DNA of 44,226 nt from Candidatus Bipolaricaulota bacterium (GCA_938084715.1 CALKES010000022.1:1-44226); one strand, 5' to 3'; numbered from the stretch's first letter, positions 25,889-33,623 are shown. Program-made: numbers and translations. Notes: generated from the letters alone by a model not told the origin.

Positions 25889-27960
25889 GGAGAGCTTTCC
25901 TTATCGTGTTTCTGTGGATGGCCCTCGGGGCAGGCCAGGAGGTGCCCCTGTCCCCTGTCCCGGCTGATGCCCTGGGGGACTGGGCCCAGGCGATGGTCCC
26001 CCTGCGGCTCCGCTCCACCCCAGCCCAAGAGGTGCAGTTCGAGGGGCCGAAGCTCCTCCTCGCCCAGTGGGGGGAGGTCACCCTGGGGATGGCCCGTTTC
26101 GCCCTCCTCCTCGGGGTTCCGGCGGACGGGGAGGCCCACCTCTGGATCGACCTGGACCGGGATCGACGGATCGTCCCAACGGAGCGGCTGACCCCCCTCC
26201 GGGGGCCGGGGTACGTGGAGTGGAACGCCACCCTCACCTTCGCGGCCGGGACGGAGTACCCCCTGGGGGTGGTCTGGCCCGAGGGGCGGGGCTACGTGTA
26301 CTTAGTGGGCGGAGCCCCCCGGGTGGGGGAGCTCAACCTGGATGGCCTGGTCGCCCGGTTTGTCCTCGTCGACGGCGACGTGGACGGGGTCTACGGTACC
26401 AAGGGGGACTTCTTCGCCGTGGATGCCGATGGGGATGGGACAATTCACGGCGACCCTGACAGCCATGAGCGGTTCGCCCTTGCGGAACCGTTCACGGTGG
26501 GGGGGCGGAGTTTCCGGGTGTCGTCCGTCGAACCCCAGGGCCGCTCGGTGAGGCTGGCCTCCACCGGGTACGTCCCCCCAAAGCCCCCCCTCCTCCCCGG
26601 CTTCCCCGCGCCCGACCTCCAGTTCGCCTCCTTTCCCGACGGAAAGCCGATCTCCCTGTCCGGTCTTCGGGGAAAGGTCGTCCTCCTCGACTTCTGGGCC
26701 ACCTGGTGCGGCCCGTGCATGGAGGAGCTCCCCAAGCTCCTCGAGCTTTATGCTGCCCACCGCGACCAGGGGTTCGAGATCGTCGGGGTCAGCCTGGACA
26801 CAAGCGAGGGCGACCTGCGGGCTGTCCTCGCCAGCCGCGGGGTCGGCTGGCCGATTGCGTTCGCGGGGAAGATGTGGGACAACCCCCTGGCCCAGGTCTA
26901 CCGGGTCTACCAGATCCCCACCACGTACCTCCTGGACCGGGACGGGATCATCCGCTACCGGGACCTCGCCGGGGACGAGCTTGCCCGGCGGGTGGCGGAG
27001 CTCCTCCAGGCCCCCGTCTCCGGTCCGGCCCGGGCCCCGGAGCCTCTTCCGCTTTCCCTCGGCCCGCCGCGGCCGATCCTGGAGATCGCCGTCCCCCCCG
27101 AGGTCGGCGTCCCCGACGACGGCAAGGGTTCTGTTCCCGTTCGCCTTGTGAACACCTCCCCCTACGACGCGGAGGAGGTGAGGGTGGCCCTGGCCGGCCT
27201 TCCGGCCGGAGCGAAGGTCTCCGGGGTCGAGCTCGCCCGCATCCCCCCATTTGGGGAAAGGGAGGTAGAGCTCGGGATTGAGCTTCCCGCCGCCCGAGGG
27301 GAAATCGCGCGGGCCACGGTCACCGTCCTCTACCACTACTGCATCGGCGACTCTTGCTTCCAGATCGGGGACGAGGTGCCCGTGGCTCTCGCCGTGGGCG
27401 AGGGCAAGCCACCCTCGGCGGGGATCCCGATGTGGTGGATCCTCGTTGTCCTGGGGGCCGGGCTTCTCCTGGCTGCCCTCCTCCGCGGCCGGGCCCTTCT
27501 TGGGGTCGCGATCCTCCTCGTCGGCCTTGCCGGGGTGAGCCTCGCCGTGGGCCTCCTCCGCGGCCAGGGAGTCCAGGCGTGGCGGATTGCGTCGTCCCTG
27601 TGCACGTCCTGCGTCGGGATCGAGGAGGTCCGGGCCGAGGCCCCGGCGTTCACCCCTGCCCAGCGCGCCGCCCTCGAAGCCCTCCCCAAGCCCGTTCACC
27701 TGGTTCTCTTCTCCACGGACTGGTGCAAGTCCTGCCCCTACGCCAAAGCCCTCGTGGCCGAGGCGGCCCGGCTGAACCCCAAGATCACCTACGAGCTCGT
27801 GGACGCCGAAGCCGACTGGACTCGGGCCGAAGGGGCGGGCGTCGTCCGCTCGGGGAAGGTCGTCGTGCCGGCCCTCCTCGTCGTCCCCACCGGGCGGATC
27901 CTCTTTGGAACAACGGACCTCCCCGCCCGGCTCGTGGCCGCCCTCGGAGAGGTCCGGTGA
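25885..27960 (+). CDS. Exported TlpA-like/transmembrane/thioredoxin-like fusion protein
   Basis: A 691-residue protein with a signal peptide (MRRAFLIVFLWMALGAGQ). A beta-rich N-terminal region (about 20-230) has a D-rich loop DADGDGTIHGDPD near 180. Then follows a TlpA/ResA-type thioredoxin domain with active site W274-CGPC (about 235-380) and an Ig/CARDB-like region (about 410-500) that ends with a C-x4-C pair in HYCIGDSCFQ. Two membrane helices come next (about 516-533 and 538-557), then a CTSC pair (573-576) and a second thioredoxin-like domain with W613-CKSC. Four thiol pairs in one chain suggest electron relay across or along the membrane, analogous to but different from DsbD. It overlaps gltX (ATGA) and the Fe-S gene (GTGA). 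Confidence 0.85.
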   Translation: MRRAFLIVFLWMALGAGQEVPLSPVPADALGDWAQAMVPLRLRSTPAQEVQFEGPKLLLAQWGEVTLGMARFALLLGVPADGEAHLWIDLDRDRRIVPTERLTPLRGPGYVEWNATLTFAAGTEYPLGVVWPEGRGYVYLVGGAPRVGELNLDGLVARFVLVDGDVDGVYGTKGDFFAVDADGDGTIHGDPDSHERFALAEPFTVGGRSFRVSSVEPQGRSVRLASTGYVPPKPPLLPGFPAPDLQFASFPDGKPISLSGLRGKVVLLDFWATWCGPCMEELPKLLELYAAHRDQGFEIVGVSLDTSEGDLRAVLASRGVGWPIAFAGKMWDNPLAQVYRVYQIPTTYLLDRDGIIRYRDLAGDELARRVAELLQAPVSGPARAPEPLPLSLGPPRPILEIAVPPEVGVPDDGKGSVPVRLVNTSPYDAEEVRVALAGLPAGAKVSGVELARIPPFGEREVELGIELPAARGEIARATVTVLYHYCIGDSCFQIGDEVPVALAVGEGKPPSAGIPMWWILVVLGAGLLLAALLRGRALLGVAILLVGLAGVSLAVGLLRGQGVQAWRIASSLCTSCVGIEEVRAEAPAFTPAQRAALEALPKPVHLVLFSTDWCKSCPYAKALVAEAARLNPKITYELVDAEADWTRAEGAGVVRSGKVVVPALLVVPTGRILFGTTDLPARLVAALGEVR

Positions 27961-28784
27961 GGCTCCGAACCCTCCGCCGAGGAACCCAGGGCCTGGGGGT
28001 CCTCCTCGGGGTGTTTGGGATCACCGGGATCGGGATGACCCACCTCCTCTTCCCCGGGCTCCACTGCTACGCCTGTCCCCTGGCGATCACCGTCTGCCCG
28101 ATCGGGCTCATGCAGAACCTCGTGATCTCGGGGACGCTCCCCTTCTACTTTCTCGGGGCGATCGCCGTCTACGGCCTCGCCCTTGGGCGGGGGTGGTGCG
28201 GGTGGTTCTGCCCGTTTGGGACGGTGAACGATCTCCTGGCGTTCCGGAAGGTCCGCTTTCTACGGGCCCTCTCGCCCCTGAAGCTCCTCGTCCTGGGGGG
28301 GACCGTCCTGGCTGCCTGGCGGCTGGCCGACACGTGGTTCTGCAAGCTGTGCCCGGCGGCGTCCCTCACCGCCTCGCTTCCGTACCTCGGGCTCGGGGTG
28401 GCCCAGGTGAACACCCCGTTCCTCCTCCACATGGCGACCTTGGGGGCGGTGCTCCTGGGGATGGCCCTGGTCTCCCGGTTCTGGTGCCGGTACCTGTGTC
28501 CGATGGGGGGGATCCTGTCCCTGTTCAACCGGGCGAGCCTCTTTGGGCTCCGGCTGGGGGCGGGGTGCACGGGGTGCGGGGCCTGCACCCGGGCCTGCCC
28601 AATGGGGATCGTCCCCCACCGGGAGATCAACTCCTCCGACTGCATCAAGTGCGGGGAGTGCGTCCCCTCCTGCCCCACGCGGGCCCTGTCCATCGGCTTT
28701 TCCCTCCCGGGGGTGAGGGGCCGTGATCCGCTACGCCCTGCTCGGGCTCGTCCAGGGGCTCACGGAGTTCCTCCCGGTCAGTAG
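27957..28784 (+). CDS. NapH/CcoG-like membrane 4Fe-4S protein
   Basis: A 275-residue membrane protein with about five hydrophobic segments. It has the cysteine motifs of the NapH/MauN/CcoG group: CYACPLAITVCPIG (C37, C40, C47), GWCGWFCPFG and FWCRYLCPMG. A C-terminal pair of 4Fe-4S ferredoxin motifs follows (CTGCGACTRACPMG and CIKCGECVPSCP). Such proteins pass electrons between quinol or cytosolic donors and periplasmic acceptors. Being translationally coupled (GTGA) to the thiol-redox fusion protein, it is a good candidate for its electron donor; this is inference. The last 62 bases overlap uppP, in a low-complexity tail after the second ferredoxin motif. Confidence 0.85.
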   Translation: MRLRTLRRGTQGLGVLLGVFGITGIGMTHLLFPGLHCYACPLAITVCPIGLMQNLVISGTLPFYFLGAIAVYGLALGRGWCGWFCPFGTVNDLLAFRKVRFLRALSPLKLLVLGGTVLAAWRLADTWFCKLCPAASLTASLPYLGLGVAQVNTPFLLHMATLGAVLLGMALVSRFWCRYLCPMGGILSLFNRASLFGLRLGAGCTGCGACTRACPMGIVPHREINSSDCIKCGECVPSCPTRALSIGFSLPGVRGRDPLRPARARPGAHGVPPGQ

Positions 28785-29499
28785 CTCGGGGCACCTCGCC
28801 CTCGGGCAGGCCCTCCTCGGGGTGGAGTCGCCGGGGCTGGCCCTCGAGGCCGCCGTCCACCTCGGGACCCTGGGGGCGGTCCTCCTCTACTTCGGGCAGG
28901 ACCTCCTCGCCCTCGCCCGGGGCCTCGTCACCGACCGGGCGGCCCGGCGGTACGTCCTCCTCCTCGCCCTGGGAACCGTTCCCGTCGCCCTTGTAGGGCT
29001 CCTCCTCGGGGACGTTCTTGAGGAGGCGTTCGCCTCCCTCCGCGCCGTGGGGGGGGCGTTTCTCGGGACTTCCCTTCTCCTGGTCTTGGGGACCTGGGCC
29101 ACCCGGCGAGCCCGGCGGGAGACAGTGACCGCGGGCGACGCGGGGGCGGTGGGCGTGGCCCAGGCCCTCGCCCTCCTCCCGGGGGTCTCCCGCTCCGGGG
29201 CCACCGTGGCCGCGGGCCTCCTCCGCGGTCTCACCCCCGACGCCGCCGCTCGGTTCTCGTTCCTCCTCGCCATCCCGGCAATTGGGGGAGCAAGCGCGTT
29301 GGCCCTTGCCCGGGCGGTGGGGGAGCCGGGCCTCCCCTCGGCAGGGCTTGCCCTCGCCGGGGGGTGCGCGTTCGGGAGCGGATTTGTCGCGATTCGGGTC
29401 TTCCTTTCGCTCCTCCGCCGGGGGACCCTGTGGCCCTTCGCCGCCTACTGCCTCCTGGCGGGGGTTACGGCTCTCGCGTGGGGAGGGGCGACCCCCTGA
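28723..29499 (+). CDS. uppP: Undecaprenyl-diphosphatase UppP (BacA)
   Basis: Integral membrane phosphatase that recycles undecaprenyl diphosphate to the monophosphate carrier for peptidoglycan and other envelope glycans. The 258-residue protein has the two family signatures: GLVQGLTEFLPVSSSGHL (about 7-24) and LLPGVSRSGATVAAGLLRGL (about 149-168), which hold the catalytic Glu, Ser and Arg. The GTG at 28723 is needed for the conserved N-terminal helix, although it starts 62 bases inside the Fe-S gene. High-level bacitracin resistance is the known effect of raised dosage in other bacteria. Confidence 0.94.
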   Translation: MIRYALLGLVQGLTEFLPVSSSGHLALGQALLGVESPGLALEAAVHLGTLGAVLLYFGQDLLALARGLVTDRAARRYVLLLALGTVPVALVGLLLGDVLEEAFASLRAVGGAFLGTSLLLVLGTWATRRARRETVTAGDAGAVGVAQALALLPGVSRSGATVAAGLLRGLTPDAAARFSFLLAIPAIGGASALALARAVGEPGLPSAGLALAGGCAFGSGFVAIRVFLSLLRRGTLWPFAAYCLLAGVTALAWGGATP

Positions 29500-29503
29500 C
29501 CCA

Positions 29504-29559
29504 GGACAGGTGTCCGGGGGTGAACGGGCCAGCCTTTCCCCGATGAGGGGAACCTCATC
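29504..29559 (+). repeat. Two short inverted repeats after uppP
   Basis: GGACA-GG-TGTCC (29504-29515) and GATGAGG-GGAA-CCTCATC (29542-29559). Neither is followed by a T-tract, so they may be RNA 3'-end stabilisers or chance; this is the only untranslated gap of note (121 bases) between uppP and the next gene. Confidence 0.35.
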
Positions 29560-29582
29560 CGCTGGGAGCGGAGCGCCGGGCG

Positions 29583-29611
29583 TTGGTCGACATCCACCCT
29601 CCCTCTACCCT
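29583..29611 (+). promoter_or_regulatory. Promoter of the PPC-domain protein gene
   Basis: TTGGTC (29583-29588) and TACCCT (29606-29611), 17-base spacer; the ATG follows 9 bases after the -10. GAAGGGG lies 2 bases before the ATG, too close for a standard Shine-Dalgarno. Confidence 0.45.
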
Positions 29612-29620
29612 GAAGGGGCC

Positions 29621-30526
29621 ATGGGTGGGAAATCCTGGCTCCAGAAGGCAACGCTTGCCGCGACCTGGGCCATGGTCGCCGTGGCAGGGAACGCGACCGT
29701 CCTTCTTCCCGATGGGTTCGCGACCACCGGACATGGGTACGCAGAGTGGTACTGGCTTTCCTCCCCAGGCCACGCCCGCTGGGAGTTCCTCTCCATCCCC
29801 TCCGGAGCCGAGCCCTACCTCGCGGTGGAGACGTTTCTATGCCTTCCGGCCTCGGCGGGCGCGTTCCCTTCCCAGATCCAGGCCCGGTTTGCGCTCGCCG
29901 GCTCGGCCGGCGGGCCGCCGCAGGCCTGGTTGGCCCGACTGGACCGCGTCCAGGTGAACGGGACCTACGCCCTCTACTTTGGCCAGCTGTTCATCCCCCG
30001 GCGCACGGTGGGCTCCCGGCTTGTGGTGACCCTCAACGGGGCCGAGCTCGGGTTCCCGGTGGGAGTTCACCCCTACTCGGTTCGGGTCGCTGCGGCCGTG
30101 GGGGGCGGGGCCATCACGCCTCCTGCCGCTCCGGCCTCCGGACCGACCGCCGCGCCATCCTCATCCACCAACTCCGTCCGTCGGCTCCTCCCCCCCTGCG
30201 AGAGCTTGGAGAGCGCCCCGTTCCTGTCCCCAGGCACGTACCAGGGCGCCCTGGGCTGGGCCGGGCCGGGGACGGTTCCAGCCGGGAAGGGGGTCTACCG
30301 GGTCAACCTCCGGGCTGGGCAGATCGTCTCCGTGCGGGTCGAAGCCGGGGGACCGTGTCGGCTCGTCCTCCTCGATCCCTCAGGCCGCCCGGTCGGTGAG
30401 ATCGAGGGGAGCTCGTGGCTCGGCCTGGAGTACCGGGCAGCGGCAACCGGAGCGTGGGGGATTGTCGTCGTGTGCACCAACGGGGGTCCGAGGTTCGACT
30501 ACACGTTGACCCTGGAGGTCCGCTAG
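29621..30526 (+). CDS. Exported protein with C-terminal PPC-like domain
   Basis: A 301-residue predicted secreted protein, no named family. The signal peptide is about residues 1-27 (KATLAATWAMVAVAG). An N-terminal beta-rich domain (about 28-155) is unrecognised. A Pro/Ala/Ser/Thr linker (about 163-185) leads to a C-terminal beta-sandwich (about 200-300) with the habit of bacterial pre-peptidase C-terminal domains: G-x-Y at the start, RVNLRAGQIVSVRVE, and YTLTLEV at the end. PPC domains usually sit on secreted enzymes, but no catalytic domain is evident here. The ATG at 29621 gives a clean signal peptide. Its TAG stop shares two bases with the mutL stop on the other strand. Confidence 0.7.
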   Translation: MGGKSWLQKATLAATWAMVAVAGNATVLLPDGFATTGHGYAEWYWLSSPGHARWEFLSIPSGAEPYLAVETFLCLPASAGAFPSQIQARFALAGSAGGPPQAWLARLDRVQVNGTYALYFGQLFIPRRTVGSRLVVTLNGAELGFPVGVHPYSVRVAAAVGGGAITPPAAPASGPTAAPSSSTNSVRRLLPPCESLESAPFLSPGTYQGALGWAGPGTVPAGKGVYRVNLRAGQIVSVRVEAGGPCRLVLLDPSGRPVGEIEGSSWLGLEYRAAATGAWGIVVVCTNGGPRFDYTLTLEVR

Positions 30527-32169
30527 CGCCCCAGGCGCCGGGCGAGCTCGTCCCAGGGGAGGTGGAAGGCCACGGGTCGGCCATGGGGGCAGCGGGCGGG
30601 CTCCCGGGTCGCCTTCCACTGCTCCACCAAGGCCTCCTGCTCCGCGGGCGGGAGGGCCTCCCCGGCCCGCACCGCGGCTGCGCAGGCCACCTCCCGCCAC
30701 AGTTCCAGGAGGGGAGGCTCCCCATCGAGGAGCCGGTCCGCCACCGCCGCGATCGGCTCCTCGAACCCCAGGCGCGACTGCCGCTCCGCCAGGGCTGCCG
30801 GCCAGCCGCGGAGGAGGAACGCGCGTTCCCCAAAGGGTTCGAGGTGCACCCCGAGGGACCGGAGGCGGGGCAGGGCCCGGCGCAGGGCCTCGGCCCGGTC
30901 GAATGGAACGGTGACTTGAACCGGGATGAGGAGCTCCTGGACCGGGACCTCGTCCCCGGGGGCGTGGCGCTCGAAGAGGACCCGCTCGTGGGCCGCGTGC
31001 TGGTCGAGGACCGTCAGCCCCCCCTCCTCCTCGAGCACGAGGTACGCCCCCTGGACCTGGCCGAGGACCCGCCACGAGCGCGCCGGGGGCTCCCCCGGAG
31101 GGGAGGGGAACAGGGCCGCCGGCCCCCCGGCCGGTGGGGCAGGAGGAGCCCACGCTCCGGACACAGACGGGGTGCCCGCGGGGACCGCGCCTCCCAGGGC
31201 CCGCAGCGCCGCCCTTCTGAACAGGTCCGTCACGGCGCTCTCCGACCGGAACCGGACCTCCTCCTTGCGGGGATGGACGTTCACGTCCACGAGCTCGGGG
31301 TCGACGTCGAGGTAGAGGAAGAACACCGCGTGCCCCCCCCGGGGGAGGTAGCGGGCGTAGGCCTGGGCGATCCCCACCCCGGGGATCCCAGGGCGGACGG
31401 GCCGGCCGGAGAGGAACAGGTGCTGATCCGATCGGGTGGGCCGGGCGAGCTCGGGCGGCCCAAACCACGCCCGGAGGTGGAACCCCGGCTCCCGGAGCTC
31501 GGCCGGGAGGAGCTTCTCCGCGACCTCCGCCCCGTACACCTGACGGATCCGCGTCAGGGGGTCGGGAGCCGGGGGGACATCGAGGACCTCGCGGCCCTCG
31601 GAGCGGACGGTGAACGCCGTCCCGGGACGGGCGAGGACGATCCGCCGGAGGGACCCCAGGGCCCGGCGGGCTTCCACCCCCGGCGCATCGAGGAACTGCC
31701 GTCGGGCGGGGACGTTCCAGAACAGGTCCTCCACCACCACTGTCGTCCCCACGGGGTGAGCGGCCGGCCGGGCCGCAGTGACCCGGCCGCCCGCGACCCG
31801 GAGCTCGTGGCCCTCCGGGCGATCCGTGGCCCGGGAGACGAGGGTTACCCGGGCCACGGCGCAGATGGCGGCCAGGGCCTCCCCCCGGAACCCCAGGGTC
31901 CGGATGTGCCGGAGGTCCTCCTCGGTCTCGATCTTGCTTGTGGTGTGCCGTTCGATCGCGAGGAGCATCTCCTCCGGCGCCATCCCGTGCCCATCGTCCG
32001 TCACGGCGAGGCGGGCGATCCCCCCTCCCTCGAGCTCGACCCCGATCCGCCCTGCCCCAGCGTCGAGGGAGTTCTCCACGAGCTCCTTGAGGGCCGAGGC
32101 GGGCCGGTCCACCACTTCCCCGGCTGCGATCTTCCGGACCACCCCTTCCTCCAGCCGCCGGATCCGCAT
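30523..32169 (-). CDS. mutL: DNA mismatch repair protein MutL with endonuclease motif
   Basis: A 548-residue MutL. The GHKL ATPase motifs are KELVENSLDAGA, DDGHGM, and TLGFRGEAL; the transducer domain has VDVNVHPRKEEVRF. The C-terminal domain carries DQHAAHERVLFE, the DQHA(x)2E(x)4E metal site (about 385-400), so it should nick DNA itself, as MutL does in bacteria without MutH. The usual C-terminal cysteine/CPHGRP metal motif is also visible (CPHGRP near the end). No mutS is in the window. The ATG (complement of 32167-32169) has no Shine-Dalgarno; TAGCCT ends 7 bases upstream, a leaderless-type arrangement. In-frame sequence further upstream crosses the divergent gene and is rejected. Confidence 0.95.
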   Translation of the reverse strand: MRIRRLEEGVVRKIAAGEVVDRPASALKELVENSLDAGAGRIGVELEGGGIARLAVTDDGHGMAPEEMLLAIERHTTSKIETEEDLRHIRTLGFRGEALAAICAVARVTLVSRATDRPEGHELRVAGGRVTAARPAAHPVGTTVVVEDLFWNVPARRQFLDAPGVEARRALGSLRRIVLARPGTAFTVRSEGREVLDVPPAPDPLTRIRQVYGAEVAEKLLPAELREPGFHLRAWFGPPELARPTRSDQHLFLSGRPVRPGIPGVGIAQAYARYLPRGGHAVFFLYLDVDPELVDVNVHPRKEEVRFRSESAVTDLFRRAALRALGGAVPAGTPSVSGAWAPPAPPAGGPAALFPSPPGEPPARSWRVLGQVQGAYLVLEEEGGLTVLDQHAAHERVLFERHAPGDEVPVQELLIPVQVTVPFDRAEALRRALPRLRSLGVHLEPFGERAFLLRGWPAALAERQSRLGFEEPIAAVADRLLDGEPPLLELWREVACAAAVRAGEALPPAEQEALVEQWKATREPARCPHGRPVAFHLPWDELARRLGR

Positions 32170-32176
32170 CGGCCCT

Positions 32177-32205
32177 AGGCTACCCCCTGCCCCCCTCCCT
32201 TGCCA
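32177..32205 (-). promoter_or_regulatory. mutL promoter sharing its -35 with the divergent promoter
   Basis: On the minus strand TGGCAA (32205-32200, three of six consensus bases) and TAGCCT (32182-32177), 17-base spacer, 7 bases from the ATG. The -35 hexamer is the same six base pairs used by the plus-strand promoter. Confidence 0.4.
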
Positions 32206-32228
32206 TTCCCCTCCCCTGGGGTTACCGT
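32200..32228 (+). promoter_or_regulatory. Promoter of the HTH/coiled-coil gene
   Basis: TTGCCA (32200-32205) and TACCGT (32223-32228), 17-base spacer, followed by a strong Shine-Dalgarno AAAGGAGG (32239-32246), 8 bases before the ATG at 32255. Confidence 0.6.
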
Positions 32229-32254
32229 CTTTGGCCCCAAAGGAGGCGAAACCG

Positions 32255-32686
32255 ATGCACACCGTGCCCGAGCTCGTGAAGCTTCTGGGCCTTTCGACCG
32301 AAAACCAAGTTCGCAACCGGATCGAGGCGGTCCGGGACCTCCTCCTGGGCTCGATCCGCCGCGGCCCCAACAACCAGCTCCTCCTCACCGACGACGGCCT
32401 GGCCCTCCTCCGGGACCTCCAGACCTTGTGCGAATCCGGGCATACCCTAACCGAAGCGGCCAACGTCTTACGCTATAGAGCCCAAAGAGAGGAGGAAAAA
32501 TCTACAGGTGTTTTGTCCGATGTTGTCAAGTTTAGCCCGAAAGAGGGCGAAGCCGGAGGTGGGGGCTGGGAAGCACTCGTGCGGCACCTGGAGGCGGAGG
32601 TCCGGGATCTCGCGTCCCGGGTCGCGGCCCTCGAGGCCGCCCTCCGCCGGGAGGCTCCGGCGGCGTGGTGGGAGCGGTGGCGGTAG
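32255..32686 (+). CDS. Small MerR-like helix-turn-helix protein with C-terminal coiled coil
   Basis: A 143-residue protein. Residues 1-75 look like a MerR-type winged helix (VPELVKLLGLSTENQVRNRI at the recognition region, then DDGLALLRDLQTL). A linker (about 80-105) is encoded by unusually A+T-rich DNA. A C-terminal heptad-like segment follows (WEALVRHLEAEVRDLASRVA onward) and is likely a dimerisation coiled coil. No effector-binding domain is visible, so it may be a constitutive or nucleoid-type DNA binder. The ATG at 32255 is fixed by AAAGGAGG. It diverges from mutL and lies 9 bases before the HD gene. Its targets are unknown; the palindrome at 33539-33556 is one nearby candidate. Confidence 0.7.
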   Translation: MHTVPELVKLLGLSTENQVRNRIEAVRDLLLGSIRRGPNNQLLLTDDGLALLRDLQTLCESGHTLTEAANVLRYRAQREEEKSTGVLSDVVKFSPKEGEAGGGGWEALVRHLEAEVRDLASRVAALEAALRREAPAAWWERWR

Positions 32687-32695
32687 GATAGGCCC

Positions 32696-33445
32696 ATGCC
32701 CGAGACGAAGCTCGAGCGGGTGAGGCGGGCCATTGCCCGCTCGGCCCGCCTGCGGGCCCTCTCGATCTGCTCCAACATCACGGCCATCGACCGGCTCAAG
32801 ATCAACGACCACGGTCCGACCCACGTCCGGATCGTGACCCGGATCGCGCTGCGGCTTCTGGAGCTCCTCCACAGGGCCGGGGTTCGCCTGGGGGTGGAGG
32901 ACCACGGGCTCTCCTACGAGGACGCCCAGGTCGTCCTCGTCCTCGGGGCCGCCCTCCACGACGTGGGGCACGCGATCCACCGGGCCGACCACGAGCTCTT
33001 CTCGATGGTCCTCGCCCCCTCCCTCCTCGACGAGCTCCTCCAGGGGATCTACGAGGAGCCGGCCCGGACGGTGATCCTCGCCGAGACCCTCCACGCGATC
33101 TGGGCCCACCGGACGAACGTCCGGCCCCTCACCGTGGAGGGGGGGATCCTCAAGGTGGCCGACGCCCTGGACATGGAGAAGGGCCGGGCCCGGATCCCGT
33201 TCCAGGTGGGGAAGCCCACGATCCACAGCGTCTCCGCCCTCGCGATCGAGAAGGTGAGGATCGAGCCTGGGAAGGAGAAGCCGGTCCACATCCACGTCCG
33301 GATGACGAACTCCGCCGGGATCTTCCAGCTCGATAGCCTCCTCAAGGAGAAGCTCCTCACCTCGGGCCTCGCCGACCACATCGAGGTCTCGGCGGAGATC
33401 GAGGGGGAGGAGAAGAAGATCATCGGCCGGTGGTCCCTCGACTAG
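32696..33445 (+). CDS. HD-domain metal-dependent phosphohydrolase
   Basis: A 249-residue HD-superfamily protein. Metal ligands are recognisable: H39 and H43 in NDHGPTH, H88-D89 in ALHDVGHAIH, and the distal Asp in VADALDM. The C-terminal part (about 185-249) is a beta-rich region. Similar stand-alone HD proteins occur in archaea and thermophilic bacteria; substrate (nucleotide, cyclic nucleotide or RNA end) is not predictable. It follows the HTH gene by 9 bases and is probably cotranscribed. TAGGAT lies 6 bases before its ATG but includes the preceding stop codon, so it is weak promoter evidence. Confidence 0.85.
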   Translation: MPETKLERVRRAIARSARLRALSICSNITAIDRLKINDHGPTHVRIVTRIALRLLELLHRAGVRLGVEDHGLSYEDAQVVLVLGAALHDVGHAIHRADHELFSMVLAPSLLDELLQGIYEEPARTVILAETLHAIWAHRTNVRPLTVEGGILKVADALDMEKGRARIPFQVGKPTIHSVSALAIEKVRIEPGKEKPVHIHVRMTNSAGIFQLDSLLKEKLLTSGLADHIEVSAEIEGEEKKIIGRWSLD

Positions 33446-33494
33446 GAGGGCCGCTAGAGGCTTCCGCGGCCGGGGGGACGGTTTCCACCCCGTG

Positions 33495-33528
33495 GCCCAG
33501 GGCGGGGGCCGTTTCCGGGGCCCTGGGC
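33495..33528 (+). repeat. GC-rich inverted repeat after the HD gene
   Basis: GCCCAGGG (33495-33502) and CCCTGGGC (33521-33528) with an 18-base loop that itself contains GGCC...GGCC. It could end transcription of the HTH-HD unit or fold in RNA; there is no T-tract directly after it. Confidence 0.4.
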
Positions 33529-33535
33529 GAGGGAC

Positions 33536-33561
33536 TTGACAAAAGGCCCCTTTTGTAAAGT
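33536..33561 (+). promoter_or_regulatory. Upstream promoter P1 with embedded operator palindrome
   Basis: TTGACA (33536-33541) and TAAAGT (33556-33561) have a short 14-base spacer. The perfect inverted repeat ACAAAAGG-CC-CCTTTTGT (33539-33556) fills the space between the two elements. This is a classical operator position; the short spacer suggests weak basal activity or a need for an activator that distorts the DNA. Confidence 0.55.
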
Positions 33562-33594
33562 ACCCCCCTGGCCAAAGGGCCTAGAGAAGAGGAT

Positions 33595-33623
33595 TTGACG
33601 CCGCCTTTGCCCTTTTGTAAAAT
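33595..33623 (+). promoter_or_regulatory. Downstream promoter P2 of the recombinase operon
   Basis: TTGACG (33595-33600) and TAAAAT (33618-33623), 17-base spacer, the best promoter in the window. It repeats the P1 segment TTTTGTAAA and keeps one operator half-site, CCTTTTGT (33611-33618). Predicted start near 33630, leader about 30 bases to the GTG at 33661. Confidence 0.65.

Noticed and set aside
30415-32178. A 587-codon plus-strand open frame opposite mutL
   Set aside because: Mirror-strand shadow of mutL, which has full ATPase and endonuclease motifs.
32684-32689. TAGGAT 6 bases before the HD gene as a leaderless promoter
   Set aside because: The motif includes the stop codon of the upstream gene and lacks any -35; counted as ambiguous and left out of the leaderless set. 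The same applies to TAGACT at 20886-20891.
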